Translations under genes and position numbers: made by a program | In this document: positions 17,928 to 26,167 of the stretch, piece after piece | Position numbering within the stretch: the stretch's first letter is position 1 | Layout: the number at the start of each line of letters is the position of its first letter | Notes under the pieces: generated by a model | Told to the model about the DNA's origin: nothing | What the model saw: only the letters and a program-made list of their open reading frames with translations | Database searches by the model: none | NCBI RefSeq assembly: GCF_007665395.1 | Contig: NZ_VDND01000007.1 | Coordinates: 124,001 to 188,000 of the forward strand | Origin: Pseudomonas oryzihabitans | Lineage (GTDB): Bacteria; Pseudomonadota; Gammaproteobacteria; Pseudomonadales; Pseudomonadaceae | Direction of reading: 5' to 3' | DNA length: 64,000 nucleotides

Positions 17928-18029
17928 GGCGGCTCTCCTGGTGATGGAAGCCGCCAAGGGTGAAGGGTCGCCCCGAAGCTGAGTTGTCCAGGGTCGACAC
18001 CCACCGGTGTGTTTGCGCTGTTCGAGCGA

Positions 18030-19058
18030 CTAGCGCTCCACCTGCCGATTCCAGCGGGCGTTCCACTGCGGCCGTACCTTGTTGACCTCGTCCCAGTCGA
18101 TGGTCACGGCGGTCTTCAGGTAGTTCTGCATGGCTTCCACCTGGCCGCGGGTCTTGTCGGTGGTGGGGGTGTTGGGGTTTGACGGGATCTGGTCGCCCAG
18201 TTCCAGCGCCGGGGCCTGGGCCTCGGGGGTCAGCAGGTATTCCGCCAGTTGCTGGGCCAGCTCCGGCTGGTCGTTGTTGGCGGTCACGCATTCGGCGACG
18301 TTGAGCACCACGGCGCCTTCCTTGGGCGGCGCGTATTCCACCGGGATGCCCTTGAGCTTGAGTGCGGTGACCTGGGTGGGCGTGAGCGGGAACAGCGCCG
18401 CCTCGTCGGTCTGCACCATCTCCGAGAGCTTGGCCGAGCTGGGAATGTACTCCAGCACATTGGGGCCGACGGTGCTGGACCAGGCCTTGAAGCCCGGATC
18501 GACGTCCTGCTCGGTGCCGCCCTTGAGGCGGTTGAACATCAGGAAGCCGTGCAGGCCGAAGGTGGAAGAGGACAGCGACTGGAACACCACCTTGCCCTTG
18601 TACTTGGGATCGGCAAGGTCCGCCCAGGAGGTCGGCGCGGCCCAGCCCTGGTCCTTGAACAGCCGGCTGTTGTAGGCGAGACCCGTCACGCCCAGGCTGA
18701 CGGCGGCCGCCTGGTCCTTGATCTTGGCCTTGTCGGGGATCTGCGCCAGGCTCGCGCTGGGCTTGAGCGGGCTGCACAGATTCATGCCGATGGCGCGGTA
18801 CATGATGCCGTCATCGAGAAACATCACATGGATCGGCGGCTTCTGCGGACTGGCCTGGACCTTGGCGAGGATGTCCGCCGAGGTGCCTGGCACGATCACC
18901 ACCTTGACGTTGTGCGCCTTCTCGAAGGCGGGCAGCACGCTGTCGGCGTAGAGGCGCTCCATGGTGCCGCCATTCATGCCGAGGTAGAGCGTCGGTTCGG
19001 CCACGGCGGCCAGGGGCAGGCCGGCGAGGGCCACGAGCAGGACAGGGGTCAGGCGCAT
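18030..19058 (-). CDS. ABC transporter periplasmic substrate-binding protein
   Basis: A 342-residue exported protein with a signal peptide (about 1-20, ending LAAVA) and a type-2 periplasmic binding fold. NGGTMERLYADSVLPAFEKA is at the start, VTGLAYNSRLFKD in the middle and AQQLAEYLLTPEAQA near the end. It resembles binding proteins for polyamines, opines or 2-aminoethylphosphonate more than sugar binders. The start ATG overlaps the end of the preceding dehydrogenase gene by 10 bp (ATGCGCCTGA), so transport and oxidation are tightly coupled. Ligand unknown. Confidence 0.9.
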   Translation of the reverse strand: MRLTPVLLVALAGLPLAAVAEPTLYLGMNGGTMERLYADSVLPAFEKAHNVKVVIVPGTSADILAKVQASPQKPPIHVMFLDDGIMYRAIGMNLCSPLKPSASLAQIPDKAKIKDQAAAVSLGVTGLAYNSRLFKDQGWAAPTSWADLADPKYKGKVVFQSLSSSTFGLHGFLMFNRLKGGTEQDVDPGFKAWSSTVGPNVLEYIPSSAKLSEMVQTDEAALFPLTPTQVTALKLKGIPVEYAPPKEGAVVLNVAECVTANNDQPELAQQLAEYLLTPEAQAPALELGDQIPSNPNTPTTDKTRGQVEAMQNYLKTAVTIDWDEVNKVRPQWNARWNRQVER

Positions 19059-20185
19059 GATTGGGAACTCCTGGGCTGGTGAGGGAAACGGGCGATGGAA
19101 AAGGCCTGCAGGCTGTGCCGGGGGGCACCCTGCAGGATGCACTCGGCCAGGGCTTCGCCAGCCGCCGGCCCGATCTGAAAGCCCGCGCCGGCAAAGCCGA
19201 AGCCGTGTAGTAGGCCGGGGGTGGTGAGACTGGGGCCGAGCACCGGCTGGTGATCCGGCAGATAGCCCTCGACGCCGCTCCAGGTGCGGATCGCCTGGGC
19301 ACCGCTGAGGGCCGGATAGAGTTCGGCGGCGTTTCTGAGGATGTCGAGGATGGCGAGCTGGCCGGGGCGCGCGCGATCGGCGTCGAGGGCGAAACCGCGC
19401 CCGCCGCCCAGCACGCAATTGCCGCGCGCCACCTGGCGGGCATAGATGCCGCCGCCTTCCACGCCGGTACTGGCGGTCATGAACGGCGGCAGCGGTTCGG
19501 TCACCAGCATGGCCGGATGGGCCGCGGTGAGAGGCACCGGCTCGCCAAAGCGGGCGGCCAGCGCCGCCGCCCAGGCACCCGCGCAATTGAGCAGCCAGGG
19601 CGCGCTCAGGGTCAGGCCGCTGTCGGTACGGAGCTGGAAGCGCTGGCCGTCGTGCTCGACCGCGGTCACGGCGGTCCGTTCGAGGATGCGGGCGCCGGCG
19701 CGGGCAGCCGCCTGGGCGAAGGCCGGGGAGACCAGGCGCGGATTGGCGTGGCCGTCCTCCGGGCAGAAGGAGGCGCCCACCGCGATGTCGCCGACCCAGG
19801 GAAAGCGCCGGCGCAATTCGCCCCGGTCGAGCAGTTGCAGATCGAGGTCGAAGCCCTGGCTGGCCTGGGCATAGGCCTGCAGGGAGGCGAAGTCGGTGTC
19901 GCTGCGGGCCAGCTTGAGGTGGCCGGATCTGAGGTATTCGCCATCGGTACCCAGCAGGTCCCGCAGCCCGCCCCAAAGCTGATGGGCGCGACTGGATAGC
20001 GGCAACTGCACCAGCGGGCGGCCCTGGCGGCGTACCCCGCCATAGTTGACGCCACTGGCCTGGGCGCCGCAGAAGTTGCGTTCCAGCAGGGCGACGCGCT
20101 GGCCGCCCTGGGCCAGGAACAGCGCCGCGCTGCTGCCGACGATGCCGCCGCCGATGATCAGGACATCCACGTCCAGCCGGCTCAT
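19049..20185 (-). CDS. FAD-dependent oxidoreductase, DAAO-type catalytic subunit
   Basis: A 378-residue flavoprotein of the D-amino-acid-oxidase/glycine-oxidase fold. The FAD Rossmann motif is VLIIGGGIVGSSAALFLAQG near residue 10, and the second FAD region is GFGFAGAGFQIGPAAGEALA near the C-terminus. With the two genes before it, this gives the three-subunit layout known from HcnABC, opine oxidases and D-hydroxyproline dehydrogenase, in which this subunit oxidises the C-N bond. Its ATG overlaps the preceding stop (ATGA), and it overlaps the next gene by 10 bp. The substrate is not identifiable. Confidence 0.92.
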   Translation of the reverse strand: MSRLDVDVLIIGGGIVGSSAALFLAQGGQRVALLERNFCGAQASGVNYGGVRRQGRPLVQLPLSSRAHQLWGGLRDLLGTDGEYLRSGHLKLARSDTDFASLQAYAQASQGFDLDLQLLDRGELRRRFPWVGDIAVGASFCPEDGHANPRLVSPAFAQAAARAGARILERTAVTAVEHDGQRFQLRTDSGLTLSAPWLLNCAGAWAAALAARFGEPVPLTAAHPAMLVTEPLPPFMTASTGVEGGGIYARQVARGNCVLGGGRGFALDADRARPGQLAILDILRNAAELYPALSGAQAIRTWSGVEGYLPDHQPVLGPSLTTPGLLHGFGFAGAGFQIGPAAGEALAECILQGAPRHSLQAFSIARFPHQPRSSQSCA

Positions 20186-21543
20186 GGTGCCAACTCCACG
20201 CCAAAGGGCAGCGGCTTGATCGGCGCCTGGGCGCGCAACCGGCCGATCTGCTCCAGCGGGCGACCACTGGCGCAGGCGATCAGCTCGGCCGCCGCGGCGC
20301 CGCAGATACGCCCCTGACAGCGGCCCATGCCGACCCGGCAGGTGGCCTTGACTCTGTTGATCTCCCAATGGCCCTGGGCCACGGCGGCGCGGATCTCGCC
20401 GGCGCTGACCTGCTCGCAACGGCAGACCGTGACTTCGTCCGGCGCCTTGGCCGCCCAGTCCGCGGGGAAGGGAAAGGCCCGCTCCAGGCCCTGGCGAAAG
20501 ACCTCGAAGCGCGCCAGGCGTGCCTGCAGGACCTGGATGCGCGCCCTGTCCACCGCTACGCCGCGATCGTCCAGCAGACTCAGGGCCGCCAGTTCGCCCG
20601 CCAGTTCGGCGGCATCGGCGCCCTGGATACCGGCGCCGTCGCCGGCCAGGTAGACCCCGGTCTGACTGCTGCGCCCGCCCGGATCCCGCACCGGCAACCA
20701 GGCACGATTGAGAGCGCTCCAGGCGAAGTCGCAGCCCAGCAGATCGGCCAGCTGGGTCTCGCTGCGCAGCGTCTGGCCGAAGCCCAACGCGTCGCACGCC
20801 AGCCGGTGCGCCTCGCCATCGGCGGCGCGCCAGCGCACGGCAGCCACCCGGCGTTCGCCTTCGACGGCCAGGAGTTCGGCACCCTGGTGCACGGGTACGC
20901 CGTGCAGCGCCAGCCAGCTGCGGTAGTAGAGGCCCTTGGCGAAGGTGGCCGGCTGGCCGAGCAGGGCTGGGCTGGCCGCGGCCTGGTCGCGGAAGGGCGC
21001 GCTGTCCAGCACCGCCAGCGGCGTGGCCCCGGCCTTGGCGTATTGATAGGCGACGAGATAGAGCAGCGGGCCGGTACCAGCCAGCACCGGGCGGCTGCCG
21101 ATGGCGCAGCCCTGGAACTTGAGCGCCACCTGGGCGGCGCCCAGGCTGTAGACGCCAGGCAGCGTCCAGCCCGGCACCGGCAGGATGCGGTCGGTGGCGC
21201 CAGTGGCGACGATCACCTGGTCGAAGGCCAGGCGATCGACATAGCGGCCCTGACTGAGGGTATCCAGGGCGTGTGCTTCGGCATTCCACACCAGGGTGTC
21301 GGGTCGATAGTCCAGTTTCGCCTGCGCGGCTTCCAGCGCGCCGTGCAGCGCCTGGGCCTTGCCGGCTTCGAAGCCGTACAGCGCCTTCCTCGGCCGCCGG
21401 AAATTGGCCGGTTGCTGGCGATAGATCTGGCCGCCACCGCGGGCGCTTTCGTCCAGCAGCACCGGCTCGAGGCCATGGGCGACCAGGGTCTGGGCCGCGC
21501 GAATGCCCGCTGGGCCGGCGCCCACCACCACCACGGCGCTCAC
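20182..21543 (-). CDS. FAD/NAD(P)-type oxidoreductase subunit with C-terminal BFD-like 2Fe-2S domain
   Basis: A 453-residue electron-transfer subunit similar to HcnB and the alpha subunits of opine oxidases. The first dinucleotide fold is VVVVGAGPAGIRAAQTL at the N-terminus, and a second lies near the middle (VLAGTGPLLYLVAYQYAKAG). The C-terminal region carries cysteine motifs CRCE and GMGRCQGRICG typical of a BFD-like iron-sulfur domain. The start is GTG 21543, overlapping the preceding stop as GTGA, and the end overlaps the next ATG as ATGA. No other in-frame start near the Rossmann fold is available. Confidence 0.9.
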   Translation of the reverse strand: MSAVVVVGAGPAGIRAAQTLVAHGLEPVLLDESARGGGQIYRQQPANFRRPRKALYGFEAGKAQALHGALEAAQAKLDYRPDTLVWNAEAHALDTLSQGRYVDRLAFDQVIVATGATDRILPVPGWTLPGVYSLGAAQVALKFQGCAIGSRPVLAGTGPLLYLVAYQYAKAGATPLAVLDSAPFRDQAAASPALLGQPATFAKGLYYRSWLALHGVPVHQGAELLAVEGERRVAAVRWRAADGEAHRLACDALGFGQTLRSETQLADLLGCDFAWSALNRAWLPVRDPGGRSSQTGVYLAGDGAGIQGADAAELAGELAALSLLDDRGVAVDRARIQVLQARLARFEVFRQGLERAFPFPADWAAKAPDEVTVCRCEQVSAGEIRAAVAQGHWEINRVKATCRVGMGRCQGRICGAAAAELIACASGRPLEQIGRLRAQAPIKPLPFGVELAP

Positions 21544-21851
21544 AGCGGCCGCCCCGGATCGCGGCTGACCTGCTGGCCCGCCTCGAGAAAGGTGGCGCAG
21601 GCGCGCACCCGGCGACCATCGGCCAGGCGCACCCAGCAGTCCTGGCAGGCGCCCATCAGGCAGAAGCCGGCACGGGGTTCGCCGCCGAAGTCGCTGCCGC
21701 GCAGGTGATCGCTCTGGGTCAGGATGGCGGTGAGCAGGGTATCGCCCTGCAGGCCCTCGGCCGGCTGGCCGTCGAGGGTGAAGGCCAGGGTCGGGCGGTC
21801 GCGTTCGGCCACCCGCTTGAGCAGTGCCATGGAGGGGTCTCGGCTGTTCAT
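21540..21851 (-). CDS. (2Fe-2S)-binding small subunit of the dehydrogenase
   Basis: A 103-residue ferredoxin-like protein of the HcnA/SoxA-N type. The cluster ligands are visible in GFCLMGACQDCWV and a final Cys in RACATFLEAG. It would pass electrons between the FAD subunits and the respiratory chain. The ATG overlaps the permease stop as ATGA, and its own stop overlaps the next GTG. A shorter start at MALLKR (21830) is possible. Confidence 0.9.
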   Translation of the reverse strand: MNSRDPSMALLKRVAERDRPTLAFTLDGQPAEGLQGDTLLTAILTQSDHLRGSDFGGEPRAGFCLMGACQDCWVRLADGRRVRACATFLEAGQQVSRDPGRPL

Positions 21852-22642
21852 TGTTTGCCCACCAGCACGCGATCCAGGCCATAGATGCGGTCGAGCAGGA
21901 TCATGGTGGCCGCGGTGAGGGCGATCACCAGGGCCGACACCGCCGCCATCATCGGGTCGATGGATTCGGTGGCGTAGACGTACATCCGCACCGGCAGGGT
22001 CTGGGTCGCCGGGGAGGTGACGAAGATCGACAGGGTCACCTCGTCGAAACTGTTGATGAAGGCCAGCAGCCAGCCGCCGGCGACGCCGGGCAGGATCATC
22101 GGCAGGGTGATGCGGCAGAACAGCGTAGTGCGGCTGGCGCCCAGGCTCTCGGCGGCCTGCTCGGCGCTGCGATCGATGCCGATGGCGGCGGCGATCACCA
22201 GGCGCAGCACATAGGGGGTGATCACCACCACGTGGGCCAGCACCAGCCAGCTGAAGCTGCCGTTCACCCCCAGCAGGGCGAACAGCCGCAGCATGGCCAC
22301 GCCCAGCACCAGGTGCGGGATGATGATCGGCGAGAGGAACAGGCCGTTGAGCAAGCCCTGGCCGGGAAAGCGGTAGCGGGTGATGGCCAGCCCCGCCGGC
22401 ACCGCGATCAGCGTCGCCAGGGTGGCCGACAGCGCCGCCAGCTGCAGGCTGTTGTAGAAGGCGGTGAGGAAGTCCGCCCGCTCGAACACGGCGGCGAACC
22501 AGCGCAGCGAGAAGCCGGCGGTGGGCAGGCTGAGGGTGTTCTCGGGGGTGAAGGCCACCAGGCAGACCACCACCAGCGGCGCCAGCATGAAGACCATCAC
22601 CAGGGTATGGAAGGCGAGCCCGAGCGGGCCGTTGCGGGTCAT
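21848..22642 (-). CDS. ABC transporter permease 2 (PotC-type)
   Basis: A 264-residue inner-membrane permease with about six helices. The EAA loop is AAESLGASRTTLFCRITLPM, followed by LPGVAGG. Together with permease 1 it forms the transmembrane pore of a Pot/opine-type importer. Only 3 bp separate it from permease 1, and its stop overlaps the next start codon. Confidence 0.93.
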   Translation of the reverse strand: MTRNGPLGLAFHTLVMVFMLAPLVVVCLVAFTPENTLSLPTAGFSLRWFAAVFERADFLTAFYNSLQLAALSATLATLIAVPAGLAITRYRFPGQGLLNGLFLSPIIIPHLVLGVAMLRLFALLGVNGSFSWLVLAHVVVITPYVLRLVIAAAIGIDRSAEQAAESLGASRTTLFCRITLPMILPGVAGGWLLAFINSFDEVTLSIFVTSPATQTLPVRMYVYATESIDPMMAAVSALVIALTAATMILLDRIYGLDRVLVGKQ

Positions 22643-22645
22643 GGG

Positions 22646-23512
22646 TCAGACTCCCAGGGCACGTTTGTAGCGGCGTTCCACCAGGCGATTCCAGCCCAGC
22701 ATCACCAGCAGGTTGAGCAGCAGCAGGGCCACCGCCAGGGTGGCGCCCATCGGCCAGTTGAGTTCGGCCAGGTACTGGTCGTAGATCAGGGTGGCGACCA
22801 TCTTCAGCCGGCGTCCGCCAAGCAGGCCGGGGATGGCGAAGGAACTGGCGGCCAGGCCGAAGACGATCAGCGTTCCGGAGAGCACCCCGGGCAGCACCTG
22901 GGGCAGCACGATGCGGCGCAGCACCGTCAGGTGACTGGCGCCCAGCGACAGTGCGGCCTGTTCGGCGGCGGGGTCGAGCTTCTGCAGCGAGGTCCACACC
23001 GGGATGATCATGAAGGGCAACATCACGTGGACCAGGCCGACGACTACCGCGAAGGGGGTATAGAGCAGCTTCAGCGGGCGCCCGCCCAGCGCCACGATGG
23101 CCTGGTTGACCAGGCCGTCGGCGCCCAGCAGCAGACTCCAGCCAAAGGCGCGCACCACCACCGAGATCAGCAGCGGCGTCAGTACCAGGATCAGGAAGAT
23201 CGAGCGCCAGGGCGCGCCCATGCGACTGAGGACGATGGCTTCCGGTACCCCGATCAGCACGCAGAGCAGGGTGACCAGGGCGCTGATCCAGAAGGTGCGC
23301 AGGAAGATCTCGTAGAAATAGGGGTCGCCCAGCAGGCCCAGGTAGTGGGCCAGGGTGTAGCTGCCTTCCTTGATCCCGGTCTCGTAGTCGAAGACGTTGA
23401 ACGACAGCGCCAGGGTCAGCGCCAGGGGCGCCAGCAGCAGTCCGGCGAACAGCACCAGGGCCGGGGCGCTGAGCAGATAGGCGCGACCGGTGCCGCGCAG
23501 CAGGCTGCTCAT
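22646..23512 (-). CDS. ABC transporter permease 1 (PotB-type)
   Basis: A 288-residue inner-membrane permease with about six helices. The EAA loop is AALSLGASHLTVLRRIVLPQ, followed by VLPGVLSG. The ATG overlaps the ATPase stop codon (ATGA). It belongs to the same importer as the neighbouring ATPase, permease 2 and binding protein. Confidence 0.93.
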   Translation of the reverse strand: MSSLLRGTGRAYLLSAPALVLFAGLLLAPLALTLALSFNVFDYETGIKEGSYTLAHYLGLLGDPYFYEIFLRTFWISALVTLLCVLIGVPEAIVLSRMGAPWRSIFLILVLTPLLISVVVRAFGWSLLLGADGLVNQAIVALGGRPLKLLYTPFAVVVGLVHVMLPFMIIPVWTSLQKLDPAAEQAALSLGASHLTVLRRIVLPQVLPGVLSGTLIVFGLAASSFAIPGLLGGRRLKMVATLIYDQYLAELNWPMGATLAVALLLLNLLVMLGWNRLVERRYKRALGV

Positions 23513-24528
23513 GCCGCGGCCTCCGCGGCTTCCAGGCGGCGCAGCAGACTGTCGTCCCAGTGCAGCCCGACGCGCTGGTCCTCGTCCAGCGGCGGCAGTC
23601 CATCGTTGCTGCGCAGCACCGACACCTCGCCCAGCGCCGTCTCCAGGCGGTACAGCCACTGGCTGCCAAGGAAGAAGCGAGTCAGCACCCGCCCTTGCAG
23701 ACGCCCCTCGCCGGCGGGACGCAGCTCGATCTTTTCCGGCCGCAGCGAGATCGCCAGGGTGCCACCGGCGGCGATCTGCGGCCGACCCTGGGCATCCAGG
23801 CTGCCGGGCAGCAGGTTGGCCTTGCCGACGAAATCGGAGATGAATCTGTTGCGCGGATGTTCGTAGAGCCGATAGGGCGCATCCACCTGGGTGATGCGCC
23901 CGGCCTCCATCACCACCACCCGGTCGCTGATCGACAGCGCCTCGGACTGGTCGTGGGTCACCATCAGGGTGGTGATACCGACCTCGCGCTGGATGCGGCG
24001 GATCTCGAATTGCATCTCTTCGCGCAGGTGGGCGTCCAGGTTGGACAGCGGCTCGTCCAGTAGCAGCACCGGCGGGGCTATCACCAGTGCCCGCGCCAGG
24101 GCCACCCGCTGGCGCTGGCCACCGGAGAGTTCGCGGGGATAGCGCTCGGCGTGCTGGCCCAGGTGCACCAGGCCCAGGGCCTCCTCGACGCGGCGCGCCA
24201 GCTCGGCGCCCGCCACCTTGCGCATGCGCAGGCCGAAGGCGACGTTGTCGCGCACCGTCATGTGCGGGAACAGCGCATAGCTCTGGAAGACCACCCCGAG
24301 GCCGCGACTGGCCGGCTTGGCGTGGGTGATGTCCTGGCCGTCGAGCAGGATGCGTCCGCTGCTGACCTCGACGAAGCCGGCGATCATCTGCAGGGTGGTG
24401 GTCTTGCCGCAGCCGGAGGGGCCGAGCAGGGAGACGAATTCGCCGCGCTCGATGGCCAGGGTCGAACCGGCCACCGCGTAGCTGTCGCCGTAGCGCTTGC
24501 TGAGAGTGTCGAGAGTCAGGAAAGCCAT
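23509..24528 (-). CDS. ABC transporter ATPase (PotA-type), first gene of the operon
   Basis: A 339-residue cytosolic ATPase. Walker A is GPSGCGKTT (about 36-44), the signature is LSGGQRQRVALARAL, Walker B is LLLDEPLSNLDAHL, and the C-terminal ~100 residues form a TOBE domain as in PotA and MalK. It is the first gene of the eight-gene leftward operon and faces the divergent IclR gene across 239 bp. The ATG has GGAGGAG upstream. Confidence 0.95.
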   Translation of the reverse strand: MAFLTLDTLSKRYGDSYAVAGSTLAIERGEFVSLLGPSGCGKTTTLQMIAGFVEVSSGRILLDGQDITHAKPASRGLGVVFQSYALFPHMTVRDNVAFGLRMRKVAGAELARRVEEALGLVHLGQHAERYPRELSGGQRQRVALARALVIAPPVLLLDEPLSNLDAHLREEMQFEIRRIQREVGITTLMVTHDQSEALSISDRVVVMEAGRITQVDAPYRLYEHPRNRFISDFVGKANLLPGSLDAQGRPQIAAGGTLAISLRPEKIELRPAGEGRLQGRVLTRFFLGSQWLYRLETALGEVSVLRSNDGLPPLDEDQRVGLHWDDSLLRRLEAAEAAA

Positions 24529-24704
24529 GGCCGCAATGCTCCTCCGGTCGCGCCCACGGGGACGGTGGGCAAGGTGTGGGCAGGGCGAAAGACAGCCTGG
24601 ATCGGGGACGTTGGCGCTCGCTCGACTGGCGGCGTCCGGTGATTGTGAGTATCGCCCTATGGACCTGAAGGTAAAGGCGACCTAGGATGCAGGACAAGCA
24701 GGTT

Positions 24705-24749
24705 TTTCACTGAATGAACTCTTTTTTCGGATTTATTCATTCAGTGAAA
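24705..24749. promoter_or_regulatory. perfect inverted repeat, probable IclR operator
   Basis: TTTCACTGAATGAA (24705-24718) and TTCATTCAGTGAAA (24736-24749) are perfect 14-bp inverted arms separated by 17 bp. Each arm also contains the short inner palindrome TTCAcTGAA. The site lies in the divergent promoter region, about 20 bp upstream of the IclR start, an arrangement fitting autoregulation and control of the transporter/dehydrogenase operon. Confidence 0.75.
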
Positions 24750-24767
24750 TATTTCGGAGTGCCGAAG

Positions 24768-25598
24768 ATGGAAGATTCCAGTGAAAGAAAGGCGGCGGCC
24801 GGTGAGGTTGGCGTGGGCGCCATCAGCCGGGTGTTCGCCGTGGTGCGCGCCCTGGGTGAGGGTGATCCCGAGGGCGAGAAGGTCACCCGCCTGGCCGAAC
24901 GCGTGGGCCTGTCGCAACCCACCACCCACCGGCTGCTGCGCGGCCTGGTGGAAGAGGGCATGGTCGAGCAGTGCGCCCGCAGCAAGAGATACCGCCTGAG
25001 CCTGGACTTCTTCGCCCTGGCGGCCCGCGCTGGCCAGGTCGGCAACCTGCGCGACCTGGCGCGGCCGAGTCTGCTGCGGCTGTCGGCGTCCCTGGGCGAT
25101 TCGCTGTTCCTGCTGGCGCGCAGCGGCTTCGACGCCATGTGCCTGGATCGCAGCGAAGGGCCCTATCCGATCCGCACCTTCACCGGCGATATCGGCGGTC
25201 GCGTGCCCCTCGGTGGTGGCCAGGGCGCCCTAGCGATCCTGGCCTTCCTACCCGAGGAAGAACGCGAAGAGGTGATCCGCTACAACCTGCCGCGGCTGCG
25301 TGACGCCCACCACTACGACGAGGTGCTGCTACGCGCCGAGATCGACAACGTCCGCCAGCAGGGCTACGCCGCGCGCAACACCGGGGTGCTGGCCGGCATG
25401 GCGGGCCTTGCCGTCCCCATCCTCGACCGCAATGGCCGGGCGGTGGCGGCCCTGAGCGTGGGCACCCTGAGCGAACGCCTAAACGCCCAGCGCCTGCCCA
25501 CGGTGATCGAATTGCTCAAGCGCGAGGCCGGAGTAATCTCCGCACGCATCAATCCCTTCGATCCGGTGCTGCGCCGACCGACCCAGGGGTTTGGTTGA
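24768..25598 (+). CDS. IclR-family transcriptional regulator
   Basis: A 276-residue regulator. The N-terminal winged helix-turn-helix (about 15-75) has AERVGLSQPTTHRLLRGLVE, and the C-terminal effector domain (~90-270) contains GGRVPLGGGQGALAILAF and LAVPILDRNGRAVAALSVG. IclR proteins bind small catabolic effectors. It is divergent from the ABC/dehydrogenase operon and is the obvious regulator. I chose ATG 24768, with GGAG upstream. The upstream ATG at 24714 would place the 45-bp inverted repeat inside the coding region. Confidence 0.92.
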   Translation: MEDSSERKAAAGEVGVGAISRVFAVVRALGEGDPEGEKVTRLAERVGLSQPTTHRLLRGLVEEGMVEQCARSKRYRLSLDFFALAARAGQVGNLRDLARPSLLRLSASLGDSLFLLARSGFDAMCLDRSEGPYPIRTFTGDIGGRVPLGGGQGALAILAFLPEEEREEVIRYNLPRLRDAHHYDEVLLRAEIDNVRQQGYAARNTGVLAGMAGLAVPILDRNGRAVAALSVGTLSERLNAQRLPTVIELLKREAGVISARINPFDPVLRRPTQGFG

Positions 25599-25604
25599 AA
25601 GGGG

Positions 25605-26072
25605 TTAGAAAAGGGGGCCAGAGCGGGTGTTATTGCCCTTCGCCAGCCGGTCGTAGAGCACCACGTTGACCGTGGCCGCCAGATTCATGCAGCCCTGGGT
25701 GGGGATGTACACCACGTCTTCGCACCAGTCGCGCAGCTCCTGGCTCAGCGAACCGTCCTCGGCACCGAACAGATAGAGCGCACGATCGGGATGGGTGTAC
25801 TCGGGCAGCGGCCGGGCGCCGTCCACCAGCTCCACCGCCACCGGCACGCAGCCCAGCGGCAGGATACGGCGCAGGTCGTCGATGTTGATCAACGGAATGT
25901 CCTGGTGGACCTTCTTGGTGTCGGTGACGAAATCCTTGGCGCGGTCATAGCGGGTACCGGTATAGAACACCGAGGCCACTCCGTAGCAGCCCGCCGCCCT
26001 CATGATGGAGCCGACGTTGGACGGCGACTTAGGGTTGCTCAGGCCGATGCAGGCGTATCTCTTGTTACTCAC
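25605..26072 (-). CDS. TrmH/SpoU-type RNA 2'-O-methyltransferase
   Basis: A 155-residue SPOUT-fold methyltransferase made of the catalytic domain only. Motif 1 is NPKSPSNVGSIMRAAGCYGV, motif 2 is LYLFGAEDGSLSQEL and motif 3 is IPTQGCMNLAATVNVVLYDR. These form the knotted SAM-binding site. It methylates a ribose in tRNA or rRNA; the target cannot be assigned. It is convergent with the IclR gene, with only 6 bp between the stops. Confidence 0.9.
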   Translation of the reverse strand: MSNKRYACIGLSNPKSPSNVGSIMRAAGCYGVASVFYTGTRYDRAKDFVTDTKKVHQDIPLINIDDLRRILPLGCVPVAVELVDGARPLPEYTHPDRALYLFGAEDGSLSQELRDWCEDVVYIPTQGCMNLAATVNVVLYDRLAKGNNTRSGPLF

Positions 26073-26167
26073 GTCAAAGGACTCTGGGGAAAACGCCAGT
26101 ATAAAGGCTCGATCACGGCTAAAACCGACTAAGATGCGCGCCCGCGTCTCCCGCCCCGAGCCCCACG

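Noticed and set aside
19049..21851. Hydrogen cyanide synthase hcnABC.
   Set aside because: The three-subunit layout agrees, but embedding within a Pot-type importer and the IclR regulator do not fit hcn operons, and the sequence alone does not favour glycine as substrate.
21824..23866. Long open frame (about 680 codons) on the + strand opposite the ABC/dehydrogenase operon, and a similar one opposite aceA (1446-3251).
   Set aside because: Both translate to low-complexity Gln/His/Gly/Arg-rich strings with no domain, as expected for antisense frames in GC-rich genes.
24714..24767. Earlier start codon for the IclR regulator at 24714.
   Set aside because: It would place the perfect inverted repeat inside the coding sequence and adds an AT-rich atypical N-terminus; ATG 24768 has a ribosome site.
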